64,000 bases of DNA from Tessaracoccus aquimaris (lineage in GTDB: Bacteria > Actinomycetota > Actinomycetes > Propionibacteriales > Propionibacteriaceae), in contig NZ_CP019606.1 of assembly GCF_001997345.1 (NCBI RefSeq), forward strand, positions 682,001 to 746,000. The letters run 5' to 3'. Under the pieces are notes generated by a model. That model was not told the origin of the DNA and did no database searches. It worked only from the letters and a program-made list of their open reading frames with translations. Position 1 is the first letter of the stretch. Each line of letters starts with the position of its first letter. Shown in pieces: positions 44,243 through 52,906 of this stretch. A program made the translations under genes and the position numbers.

Positions 44243-44403
44243 GACCCGAGGCTATGGGCTAGTCAGCCCGAGTTCGCGCGGTCGCCCTCGGTGGTCACCA
44301 ACTGTTCACCTGTTGGCCTTCGCGACACGCCCAGGCATCGAATCGCCCGCGCGGCGGCGTGGGGAACCGGGCGACCGGGGCCGCGTGAGTTAGCGTTAGG
44401 CCC
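44243..44403. other. divergent intergenic region, lipoprotein gene and ftsK
   Basis: 161 bases. It holds the two divergent leaderless promoters, TAGCCT (minus strand, before the lipoprotein gene) and TAGCGT (44391-44396, before ftsK). I see nothing else. Confidence 0.5.
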
Positions 44404-46920
44404 ATGGCGTCCCGCGGAACTTCCTCCTCAGCGCGGAATACCAGCACTTCGACGCGCTCGAAAAGCACGTCCGGCGCTGCACGTTCCCCCAGCAAGAAAC
44501 CGGCCCCACGGCCGACGACCCGTTCGTCGTCGGCCGCGACCAAGCGCACCACGGCGCAGACCAAGGTGATGCCGAAGCAGGGCCCCGGCGTGGGAATCAC
44601 GATCCTCAAGGGCATCGGCAAGGCGTTCGCGGGCCTGGCCCACGGCGTCGGGTGGGTCGCGCGCAGCTTCGGTGGCGCCGCCAAGGACGTCGATCCTAAG
44701 CTCCGCCGCGACGGCTGGGGCCTGCTGCTGCTCGCGCTCGGCATCATCGTGGCCGCGCGCTTCTGGTTCGCGCTGCCCGGCCCCGTCGGCAACGGCCTCG
44801 GGATCGCCATCTCCACCGTCTTCGGATCGCTGTCGGTCGTGGTGCCCGCAGTGCTGCTCTACGGCGCCTGGCGCGTGCTTCGCCACCCGCGTGAGGTCGA
44901 GGTCGCACCGCGCACGGGCCTCGGCTGGACCCTGATCACGCTGGGCGTGCTCGGCCTCGTCCACATCGCCCGCGGACTGCCGCTGCCGACCGACATGGAC
45001 GCCGTGCGCGCGGCAGGCGGCGTCGTCGGCTACGTCAGTTCCAGCATCCTCACCGACCTGCTCACCGCGTGGGTCTCGGTGCCGATCCTCAGCATCATCA
45101 CGCTGTTCGGCGTCCTGATCGTGATCGGCAGGCCCCTCAACGAGATCGTGCGTGGCATCGGTGCCCTGTTCGGGTCGCTCGTCGAGCGCGACGACGAGCC
45201 CAAGGAGAAGCTCAAGCTGGGCGTCGACGTCCCGTACGACACGCCGCTGATCGAGGACCCGGTCGAGCATCTCGACGACGAGGTGTACGAGCCCTCCGAG
45301 GACTTCTATCTCCCGCCTGCCGACCCGGAGCCCGAGCCCGAGCCCGTCAAGTCCCGGCCCGCTGCAGGCCTCCCCAAGGACGAGCCGAGGGACCTCGAGC
45401 CACCCCAGCACACGCCCGCGCCGCCTCGGGCGGAGCAGCTCCAACTGAGCGGCGACATCGCCTACCTGCTCCCCGAGGAGCAGCTGCTCAAGTCCGGCAC
45501 CAAGCCGAAGGCCCGCACCGAGTCCTCCGACAAGGTCGTGCGCCAACTCGCGGCGGTCCTGACGGAGTTCGAGATCGACGCCCGCGTCACCGGCTACACC
45601 CGTGGCCCGACAGTGACCCGCTACGAGGTCGAACTCGGGTCGGCGATCAAGGTCAGCAAGGTCACCGGCCTTGCGGACAACATCGCTTACGCCGTCGGAT
45701 CCAACGAGATCCGGATCCTGACGCCGATCCCGGGTAAGTCCGCGATCGGCATCGAGATCCCGAACCTCGACAAGGAGGTCGTCAGCCTCGGCGACGTGCT
45801 CCGCTCGCAGAAGGCCAAGAGCGACCATCACCCCATGACCGTGGGCCTCGGCAAGGACGTCGAGGGAGGCTTCGTGCTCGCCAACATGGCCAAGATGCCT
45901 CACCTTCTCGTGGCGGGCGCGACCGGCTCCGGAAAGTCGAGCTTCATCAACTCGCTGATCACCTCGATCATGATGCGCTCAACGCCCGACGAGGTGCGCC
46001 TGCTACTCGTCGACCCGAAGCGCGTCGAGCTGAACCAGTACGAGGGCATCCCGCACCTCGTCACCCCCATCATCACCAGCCCCAAGAAGGCCGCGGAGGC
46101 CCTCGCGTGGGTGGTGCGTGAGATGGACATGCGCTACGACGACCTCGCCGCGTTCGGCTTCCGCCACGTCGACGACTTCAACAAGGCCGTCCGTGCGGGT
46201 CAGGTGAAGGTGCCGGAGGGGTCAGAGCGGGTGCTGACGCCGTACCCGTACCTGCTCGTGGTGGTCGACGAGCTCGCCGACCTCATGATGGTCGCCCCGC
46301 GCGACGTCGAGGAGTCGGTCGTGCGGATCACCCAGCTCGCGCGTGCCGCGGGCATCCACCTGGTGCTCGCCACGCAGCGCCCCTCCACCGACGTCGTGAC
46401 GGGCCTCATCAAGGCCAACGTGCCGTCGCGCCTCGCGTTCGCCACGTCGTCGATGACCGACTCCCGCGTCATCCTCGACCAGCCCGGCGCCGAGAAGCTC
46501 GTCGGCAAGGGCGACGGGCTGTTCCTGCCGATGGGCGCGGGCAAGCCGATCCGCGTGCAGGGCGCCTGGGTCAACGAGTCCGAGATCCGCGAGATCGTCG
46601 GCTTCATCAGCGAACAGTTGCAGCCCAACTACCGCGAGGACGTCACCGTCGCGGCCGGGGCGGAGAAGAAGGTCGTCGACGACATCGGCGACGACATGGA
46701 ACTCGTCCTCGACGCCTGCCGGCTTGTCGTCGAACTGCAGCTCGGGTCGACCTCGATGCTGCAACGCAAGCTCCGCGTCGGCTTCGCCAAGGCAGGCCGC
46801 CTCATGGACATCCTCGAGAGCAGGGGAGTGGTCGGCCCGTCGGAAGGCTCGAAGGCGCGCGAGGTGCTCGTCAAGCCCGACGACCTGGACGACGTTCTGG
46901 TGAACCTTTCGGCGGGCTGA
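44404..46920 (+). CDS. ftsK: DNA translocase FtsK
   Basis: 838 residues. A basic, Ser/Thr-rich N-terminus (about 1-65), four membrane helices (about 115-255), an acidic and proline-rich linker (about 260-350), then the motor. Walker A is VAGATGSGKSS, Walker B VVVDELADLMM, and the C-terminal gamma winged helix (about 775-838) includes LVVELQLGSTSMLQRKLRVGFAKAGRLMDILESRGVV. It pumps DNA at the division septum and helps dimer resolution. Shorter linker than in E. coli, as is usual in actinobacteria. A TAGCGT hexamer 7 bases before the ATG gives a leaderless start. Confidence 0.95.
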   Translation: MASRGTSSSARNTSTSTRSKSTSGAARSPSKKPAPRPTTRSSSAATKRTTAQTKVMPKQGPGVGITILKGIGKAFAGLAHGVGWVARSFGGAAKDVDPKLRRDGWGLLLLALGIIVAARFWFALPGPVGNGLGIAISTVFGSLSVVVPAVLLYGAWRVLRHPREVEVAPRTGLGWTLITLGVLGLVHIARGLPLPTDMDAVRAAGGVVGYVSSSILTDLLTAWVSVPILSIITLFGVLIVIGRPLNEIVRGIGALFGSLVERDDEPKEKLKLGVDVPYDTPLIEDPVEHLDDEVYEPSEDFYLPPADPEPEPEPVKSRPAAGLPKDEPRDLEPPQHTPAPPRAEQLQLSGDIAYLLPEEQLLKSGTKPKARTESSDKVVRQLAAVLTEFEIDARVTGYTRGPTVTRYEVELGSAIKVSKVTGLADNIAYAVGSNEIRILTPIPGKSAIGIEIPNLDKEVVSLGDVLRSQKAKSDHHPMTVGLGKDVEGGFVLANMAKMPHLLVAGATGSGKSSFINSLITSIMMRSTPDEVRLLLVDPKRVELNQYEGIPHLVTPIITSPKKAAEALAWVVREMDMRYDDLAAFGFRHVDDFNKAVRAGQVKVPEGSERVLTPYPYLLVVVDELADLMMVAPRDVEESVVRITQLARAAGIHLVLATQRPSTDVVTGLIKANVPSRLAFATSSMTDSRVILDQPGAEKLVGKGDGLFLPMGAGKPIRVQGAWVNESEIREIVGFISEQLQPNYREDVTVAAGAEKKVVDDIGDDMELVLDACRLVVELQLGSTSMLQRKLRVGFAKAGRLMDILESRGVVGPSEGSKAREVLVKPDDLDDVLVNLSAG

Positions 46921-46935
46921 GCAATAATGGGCCCA

Positions 46936-48348
46936 ATGTCTACGCCACTGAGATCGGTCCACATCGCGTCGCTCGGCTGCGCCCGCAACGACGTCGACTC
47001 CGAGGAGCTCGCCGCACGGCTCGAGCTCGGGGGTTTCGTGCTGGTCGACGACGCCGAGGACGCCGAGACGGTGGTGGTCAACACCTGCGGCTTCGTCGAG
47101 CAGGCCAAGAAGGACTCGATCGACACGCTGCTGGCCGCCGCCGACCTCAAGGACGACGGCGTGGTGAAGTCCGTGGTCGCCGTCGGCTGCATGGCGGAAC
47201 GCTACGGCGTCGAACTTGCCCAGTCGCTTCCGGAGGCCGACGCGGTGTTCGGCTTCGACGCCTACACCGACATCGCCGACCGGCTGCGCTCCATCCTCGA
47301 CGGCGAGAAGCCGATCTCGCACGTCCCACGCGACCGCCGCAAGCTGCTGCCCCTCACCCCGTCGGCCCGCCCTGCCGCAGCGGCGGGCATCGCCACGCCG
47401 GGCCACGCGCCGCTCCCCGACGGGCTGGCCCCGCAGAGCGGCCCGCCGACGCTGCGCCGCAGGCTTGGGCGCGGCCCATCAGCGTCGCTGAAGATCGCCT
47501 CCGGCTGCGACCGGCGCTGCGCATTCTGCGCCATCCCCGCCTTCCGTGGCAGCTACCTGTCGCGCCCCCTTGACGAGTTGGAGGCGGAGGCCCGCTGGCT
47601 CGTCGAGGACGGCGTCAAGGAGGTCTTCCTCGTCTCGGAGAACACCTCGTCCTACGGCAAGGACCTCGGCTCGGACCATCGCCTTGAGCGACTGCTGGAG
47701 CGTCTCTCCGCGGTGGACGGGCTCGAATGGATCCGGGTGTCCTACCTGCAGCCCGCCGAGATCCGCCCAGGGCTGATCGACGCCATGTTCGGCATCGACA
47801 AGGTGGTGCCCTACTTCGACCTCAGCTTCCAGCACGCGTCCAAGTCGGTGCTGCGCTCGATGCGACGGTTCGGCGACCCGGACAGCTTCCTGTCGCTGAT
47901 CGGCATGATCCGCTCCCGCTCGCCCCACGCTGGCATCCGCAGCAACGTCATCGCGGGATTCCCCGGCGAGACCGAGGCCGACGTGGAGATCCTGCGGCAG
48001 TTCATCATCGACGCGAACCTCGACGTGCTCGGCGTCTTCGGCTACTCCGACGAGGAGGGCACCGAGGGGGCCGACCTCGCCGGTCACCTGCCGGAGGAGG
48101 AGATCGAGGAGCGCCGCGCGATGCTCGCCGACGTTGCCATCGAGGTCTGCGAGGCCCGTGCGGACGACCGGATCGGCGAGGACGTGATCGTGCTCGTTGA
48201 GGAGGCCGACGGCACCGGTCGCGCCATGCACCAGGCGCCCGAGACCGACGGCGTCGTGACCCTCGACCTGCCCGCAGCCGTGGGCGACATCATCTCCGCC
48301 CGCGTGACCGACTCGGACGGCATCGACCTGATCGCGGAGGCGAAGTGA
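46936..48348 (+). CDS. rimO: ribosomal protein uS12 methylthiotransferase RimO
   Basis: 470 residues of the radical-SAM methylthiotransferase family. N-terminal UPF0004 cysteines are in SLGCARNDVDSEE, NTCGF and VGCMAERYG; the radical-SAM cluster is SGCDRRCAFCAIPAFRG; a TRAM domain closes the protein (EDVIVLVEEADG). It adds a methylthio group to an aspartate of S12. An actinobacterial-type Pro/Ala-rich insert lies before the radical-SAM domain. AATAAT 7 bases before the ATG at 46936 favours that start over the ATG three codons upstream. pgsA overlaps its stop. Confidence 0.93.
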   Translation: MSTPLRSVHIASLGCARNDVDSEELAARLELGGFVLVDDAEDAETVVVNTCGFVEQAKKDSIDTLLAAADLKDDGVVKSVVAVGCMAERYGVELAQSLPEADAVFGFDAYTDIADRLRSILDGEKPISHVPRDRRKLLPLTPSARPAAAAGIATPGHAPLPDGLAPQSGPPTLRRRLGRGPSASLKIASGCDRRCAFCAIPAFRGSYLSRPLDELEAEARWLVEDGVKEVFLVSENTSSYGKDLGSDHRLERLLERLSAVDGLEWIRVSYLQPAEIRPGLIDAMFGIDKVVPYFDLSFQHASKSVLRSMRRFGDPDSFLSLIGMIRSRSPHAGIRSNVIAGFPGETEADVEILRQFIIDANLDVLGVFGYSDEEGTEGADLAGHLPEEEIEERRAMLADVAIEVCEARADDRIGEDVIVLVEEADGTGRAMHQAPETDGVVTLDLPAAVGDIISARVTDSDGIDLIAEAK

Positions 48349-48953
48349 GCGACAACACGGTGGCAGCCAAGCCGAGCAACTGGAATGTGCCAAACATCCT
48401 GACGGTGATCCGGATCATCCTGGTGCCGGTCTACGTGGTGCTGCTGTTCATGGGACCCGAGGTGTTCTCCTGGCGCCTCGCCGCCACCATCGTGTTCCTT
48501 GTCGCGATGCTGACGGACCTGGCCGACGGTTTCATCGCGCGCAAGTACAACCTGATCACCGACTTCGGGAAGCTCTGGGACCCGATCGCCGACAAGGCCC
48601 TCACCGGCGCGGCGTTCATCTGCCTCAGCATCCTCGGTGAACTGCCGTGGGCGTTCACCATCATCATCCTGCTCCGCGAGTGGGGCATCACGTGGGTGCG
48701 CGAACGGTTGAAGAAGTACGGCACCGTGATGGCCGCCAACAAGGGCGGAAAGGCCAAGACGGTCACCCAGACCGTCGCGCTGATCCTGTTCAACCTGAAC
48801 CTGGACTTCCTTCCCGGCCCGCTCCAGGTGCTCGCCTGGGTCCTGATGTGGGCCGCACTGATCCTGACGGTCGTAACGGGGTTCGACTACCTGCGGCACG
48901 CCTGGCGGATCCGCCGCGACGCGCTCAAGGGGACGGACGAGTCGGTAGCCTGA
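48345..48953 (+). CDS. pgsA: CDP-diacylglycerol--glycerol-3-phosphate 3-phosphatidyltransferase
   Basis: 202 residues of the CDP-alcohol phosphotransferase family; the signature D-x2-D-G-x2-A-R-x8-G-x3-D-x3-D reads as DLADGFIARKYNLITDFGKLWDPIADK. PNILTVIRIILVPVYV opens the first membrane helix. It makes phosphatidylglycerol phosphate. The GTG start overlaps the rimO stop. Position before cinA-clgR-recA is conserved in actinobacteria. Confidence 0.9.
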   Translation: MSDNTVAAKPSNWNVPNILTVIRIILVPVYVVLLFMGPEVFSWRLAATIVFLVAMLTDLADGFIARKYNLITDFGKLWDPIADKALTGAAFICLSILGELPWAFTIIILLREWGITWVRERLKKYGTVMAANKGGKAKTVTQTVALILFNLNLDFLPGPLQVLAWVLMWAALILTVVTGFDYLRHAWRIRRDALKGTDESVA

Positions 48954-48984
48954 ATGGGGTAACCACCTAAGACCTGGAGGAAAC

Positions 48985-49464
48985 ATGTCGCTGGCCGAAG
49001 ACGTCATCAAGAAGATGACCGGGCGTTCGATCACCCTGTCGACGTGTGAATCGCTCACCGGCGGCGGCATCGGCGCGGCGCTCACGGCCGTGCCCGGCGC
49101 ATCTGCGGTGTTCCGCGGGGCGCTGGTGACCTACGCCCGCGAACTGAAGGCCTCCCTCGCGGGGGTCGACGAGGAACTGATCGCGAACGAGGGCGTCGTC
49201 AACGAGTTGACGGCTCTGCAGATGGCGCTCGGCGCGCAGTCCGCGTGCGACTCCGACTGGGCCGTGTCCACCACCGGCGTGGCGGGCCCGACCGAGACCG
49301 ACGGCGCGAAGGTCGGCACCGTGTGGTTCGCCGTGGTCGGCCCGCGCGTCGGGATGTCCGACTGGCCGCAGTACACGGAACTCAAGCAGTTCGAGGGCGA
49401 CCGGGAGCAGATCCGCTCCGCCGCGATCGACTACTCGATGGAGATGTTGCTGCGCGTTTTGTGA
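48985..49464 (+). CDS. cinA: CinA C-terminal-domain protein (nicotinamide-nucleotide amidase)
   Basis: 159 residues, the CinA C-terminal domain alone: TLSTCESLTGGGIGAALTAVPGASAVFRGALVTYARELKA, and VSTTGVAGPTE. The domain deamidates nicotinamide mononucleotide. The N-terminal domain is absent, the usual state in this family (PncC). GGAGG precedes the ATG. Confidence 0.92.
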   Translation: MSLAEDVIKKMTGRSITLSTCESLTGGGIGAALTAVPGASAVFRGALVTYARELKASLAGVDEELIANEGVVNELTALQMALGAQSACDSDWAVSTTGVAGPTETDGAKVGTVWFAVVGPRVGMSDWPQYTELKQFEGDREQIRSAAIDYSMEMLLRVL

Positions 49465-49552
49465 GCGTTTCGCCAGCGGGGAACAAAACCCGAATCGCTC
49501 GTGTTGTACCACCCGACGGCGGGCATCCGGCCCGCCAGCAAGGTAGGTAGCC

Positions 49553-49828
49553 GTGAAGACGATTCTTATTCGTAAGGTAATGGGCGAGACTCTCCGGGAA
49601 CTCCGGATGGCGGCCGGCATGACCCTGCGTGAGGTCTCCATGGCCAGCATGGTCTCACTTGGATACCTGTCCGAGATCGAGCGCGGTCACAAGGAGGCGT
49701 CGAGCGAGGTGCTGTTCTCCATTGCGTCTGCCCTTGATGTGTCGCTCTCCGATCTGATGATCAGCATCAGCGGAAAGCTAGCTACCCTCGAAGCCGAGCG
49801 CATGCCGCGAGTTGCCGCGGCCGCCTGA
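49553..49828 (+). CDS. clgR: ClgR, XRE-family regulator of clp genes
   Basis: 91 residues with a helix-turn-helix (MTLREVSMASMVSLGYLSEIERGHKEASSEVLFSIASAL, about 23-60) like the regulator at 37882. Mycobacterial clgR lies in the same place, after pgsA and cinA. It ends in VAAAA; alanine C-termini mark ClgR for ClpP in other actinobacteria. Its last 51 bases overlap the opposing DeoR gene. AAGGTAGGTAGCC before the GTG is a weak ribosome binding site. Confidence 0.88.
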   Translation: MKTILIRKVMGETLRELRMAAGMTLREVSMASMVSLGYLSEIERGHKEASSEVLFSIASALDVSLSDLMISISGKLATLEAERMPRVAAAA

Positions 49829-50641
49829 GACAGGGCCCTCGTCGCCGCGACCCGCGTCGACGACATGAACCTCGATGCCGGCGTCACGGAACGCTTCCAG
49901 TTCGTCCTCGGGTGCACCCGAATCGGTGACCAGGACCTGGAAGTCCGTGACGTCGGCCATTTTCGCCAGCGTCCGGTTCCCGATCTTGCTCGAGTCGACG
50001 GCCACGATGACGCGCTGTGCGCGCTCGATCATCGCGTAATTGGTGCGGGCCTCGATCTCGTCGTGCGTCGTGAGCCCACCCGTTGCGCTCACCCCGTCCG
50101 CGCCGATCACCGCCGTGCCGACGTTGACCAGTTTCATGGTCGACTCGGCGAGCGAGCCGACCAGTTCGAGTGAACTTGAGCGAAGCACGCCTCCCGCGAT
50201 CAACACACGCGCCTGGCCCTGCTCGGCGGCCTCGAGGCCGATGCTGAGCGAGTTCGTGATGATGGTCAGGTCGTCGCGGCTGCGCAGCGCGCGCAGCACC
50301 TCTGCGGTGGTGGTGCCCCCCGTCAGCCCTATCGCGTGCTTGCCGTGCGGGATCAGTGACGCGACCGTCCGCGCTATCCGGCGCTTCGACTCCTGGTTAC
50401 GCCCATCGCGCAGCCTGACCGGTAGTTCCCGGTTCCCCTTCATCGGGCGCGCCCCGCCGTGGGTGCGCTCCAGGAGGCCCTGGGCGGCGAGCAGCGCCAC
50501 GTCGCGGCGGATCGTCGCGGCCGACGCGTCGAGAGCCTCCGCCAGGTACGCCAGCGGCAACTGACCCCGCTCGGTGAGCAGGGCGAGCAGCGCGACCATC
50601 CGGTCCGAACGCTTGTGTGAGGGGGTTCCAGGCGCATTCAT
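49778..50641 (-). CDS. DeoR-family transcription regulator
   Basis: 287 residues: DeoR winged helix (LPLAYLAEALDASAATIRRDVALLAAQGLLERTHGGARP) and sugar-phosphate sensor domain (LTGGTTTAEVLRAL, IGADGVSATGGLTTHDEIEARTNYAMIERA, VDSSKIG). No sugar gene is adjacent, so its target is unknown. An array of GTGAGC/GCTCAC elements just upstream suggests autoregulation. AAGGAG 8 bases before the ATG decides the start. A long Gly/Asp-rich C-terminal tail, about 30 residues, is unusual and overlaps clgR. Confidence 0.87.
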   Translation of the reverse strand: MNAPGTPSHKRSDRMVALLALLTERGQLPLAYLAEALDASAATIRRDVALLAAQGLLERTHGGARPMKGNRELPVRLRDGRNQESKRRIARTVASLIPHGKHAIGLTGGTTTAEVLRALRSRDDLTIITNSLSIGLEAAEQGQARVLIAGGVLRSSSLELVGSLAESTMKLVNVGTAVIGADGVSATGGLTTHDEIEARTNYAMIERAQRVIVAVDSSKIGNRTLAKMADVTDFQVLVTDSGAPEDELEAFRDAGIEVHVVDAGRGDEGPVSGGRGNSRHALGFEGS

Positions 50642-50671
50642 CCGGCGGGCTCCTTCGCGCGAACCATCACT

Positions 50672-50711
50672 GTGAGCGCTCTGCTCACTCGGGTGAGCGA
50701 TAGCTTACTCA
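50672..50711. promoter_or_regulatory. array of GTGAGC half-sites upstream of the DeoR gene
   Basis: GTGAGC (50672-50677), GCTCAC (50683-50688), GTGAGC (50693-50698) and CTCAC (50707-50711) follow at 10-14-base steps, about one helical turn each. The middle pair forms the palindrome GCTCAC-TCGG-GTGAGC. It lies between the divergent DeoR and DUF3046 genes and probably binds the DeoR protein. Confidence 0.55.
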
Positions 50712-50762
50712 CTTCGGTCAGCGTCGTGAACAGCGCCGTCCAGCAGCGGGTACGGTAGGCGG

Positions 50763-50957
50763 GTGCGTGAGGTGGAGTTGTGGCAGCGACTGAACGAGGT
50801 GCTGCCTGGCGGGTATGCCGCGGCGTGGGCCGACCAGGTCGTGATGGAGGCCCTCGGAAGCCGCACCGTGCGCGAGGCGCTCGCCGCGGGCATCCCGTGC
50901 AAGCGGATCTGGCGCGCCGTCTGGGCGCAACTCGAACTGCCGGAGACGCTGCGCTGA
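50763..50957 (+). CDS. DUF3046 family protein
   Basis: 64 residues. The sequence MREVELWQRLNEVLPGGYAAAWADQVVMEALGSRTVREALAAGIPCKRIWRAVWAQLELP matches the actinobacterial DUF3046 family, usually encoded just before recA. Function unknown. A TACGGT hexamer 6 bases before the GTG fits a leaderless transcript. Confidence 0.88.
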   Translation: MREVELWQRLNEVLPGGYAAAWADQVVMEALGSRTVREALAAGIPCKRIWRAVWAQLELPETLR

Positions 50958-51000
50958 AAATAGTGCCGCGCCGAAAAAAACTCGCGTGTCGCTTACGCAT

Positions 51001-51016
51001 TCGAACGGGTGTTCGG
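51001..51016. promoter_or_regulatory. LexA SOS box of recA
   Basis: TCGAAC-GGGT-GTTCGG, one mismatch from the actinobacterial consensus TCGAAC-N4-GTTCGA. It lies 123 bases before recA and would hold LexA in undamaged cells. Confidence 0.9.
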
Positions 51017-51062
51017 TAAGCTGACGCGCAGTTCTCCACAGGAACCAGGCGCCGTGAAAGAA

Positions 51063-51085
51063 ATGTCGGTGCCTCTTCCTAGAGT
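51063..51085 (+). promoter_or_regulatory. PafBC-type (RecA-NDp) promoter of recA
   Basis: ATGTCGGTG (51063-51071), an 8-base spacer and TAGAGT (51080-51085). It matches TTGTCRGTG-N8-TANNNT, the motif of PafBC-activated promoters in mycobacteria, at all but the first base. PafB and PafC are encoded at 1205-3066 of this window. Confidence 0.75.
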
Positions 51086-51138
51086 GATGGACGACGACAT
51101 AACTGGCCCGCCCGGGTCAGCCCCAGGAAGGAAATCCG

Positions 51139-52171
<1,033 letters not shown>

Positions 52172-52182
<11 letters not shown>

Positions 52183-52690
52183 GCAGGGCGACGAGCGGGC
52201 CACCCAGATCGAGGTGGCCCGCAAGATCGCGCTCGATCAACTGGCCGTGCGGCAGCGCTCCGCCAAGGAACTCCGACAGGCGATGGACAAGCGGAACGTG
52301 CCGGCCGACGTGGCAGAGGAGATCCTCGAGCGGTTCACGGAGGTCGGCCTGGTCGATGATGCAGCCTTCGCCGCCGCGGTGACGCAATCCCGGGCAAGGA
52401 ACAGCCTGCGCGGGAAGGCCCGGATCCGCCAGGAACTGCGGGAGAAGGGCGTCGACAGGGAGACCGCCGAGGAGGCGCTCGCCGAGCTCGACCCCGAGGA
52501 GGAGCTCGCCGCGGCGCTCGAGTTGGGCCGCAGGAAGGCGCGCAGCATGGCGCGCCTCGAGCCCCACGTCGCGCGGCGCAGGTTGGCGGGCGTGTTGGCC
52601 AGGCGCGGCTTCTCCAGCTCGGTCACGGCGGCCGTGCTTGCGGAGGTCACCGCGCAAGATCCGGTTGAGTTTTCCACAGGTGAGCAATAG
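52172..52690 (+). CDS. recX: regulatory protein RecX
   Basis: 172 residues, three tandem three-helix repeats (for example [44 protein letters not shown]). RecX modulates RecA filaments. I take the TTG at 52172, which overlaps the recA stop by 11 bases; the TTG start is not certain but no ATG or GTG gives the full first repeat. Confidence 0.9.
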
Positions 52691-52906
52691 GCTCTAGTGC
52701 AAGGTCACAGGACCCCGCATGAACTGACGGCCAGCCCCGAGCTGGCCTGCTGAACCGAAAATCTCTTCAGCGGCTTGTTGCCGCACGAACATCCTTAGGC
52801 GGCGCTGTCCCCAATCGGCGCCGAAGCAGTGCCCACCGCCGAAGGTGGCTCGCGTCGTGGATTGTGCGTCTCCTGTGCAGTCAGGACCTGCCAGGAGGAG
52901 AAGCGC
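52691..52906 (+). other. intergenic leader of rny with several small hairpins
   Basis: 216 bases without a gene. GGCCAGC/GCTGGCC (52729-52747), GCTGAA/TTCAGC (52749-52771), CGGCGC/GCGCCG (52800-52823) and CCACC/GGTGG (about 52833-52848) can each form a hairpin. The first may be a weak recX terminator; the rest would lie in the rny 5' leader. Confidence 0.45.

Noticed and set aside
49463..49552. A ClgR autoregulatory site (TTCGCC...GGGGAAC) before clgR.
   Set aside because: Only a loose match to the consensus as I remember it; not strong enough to list as a feature.
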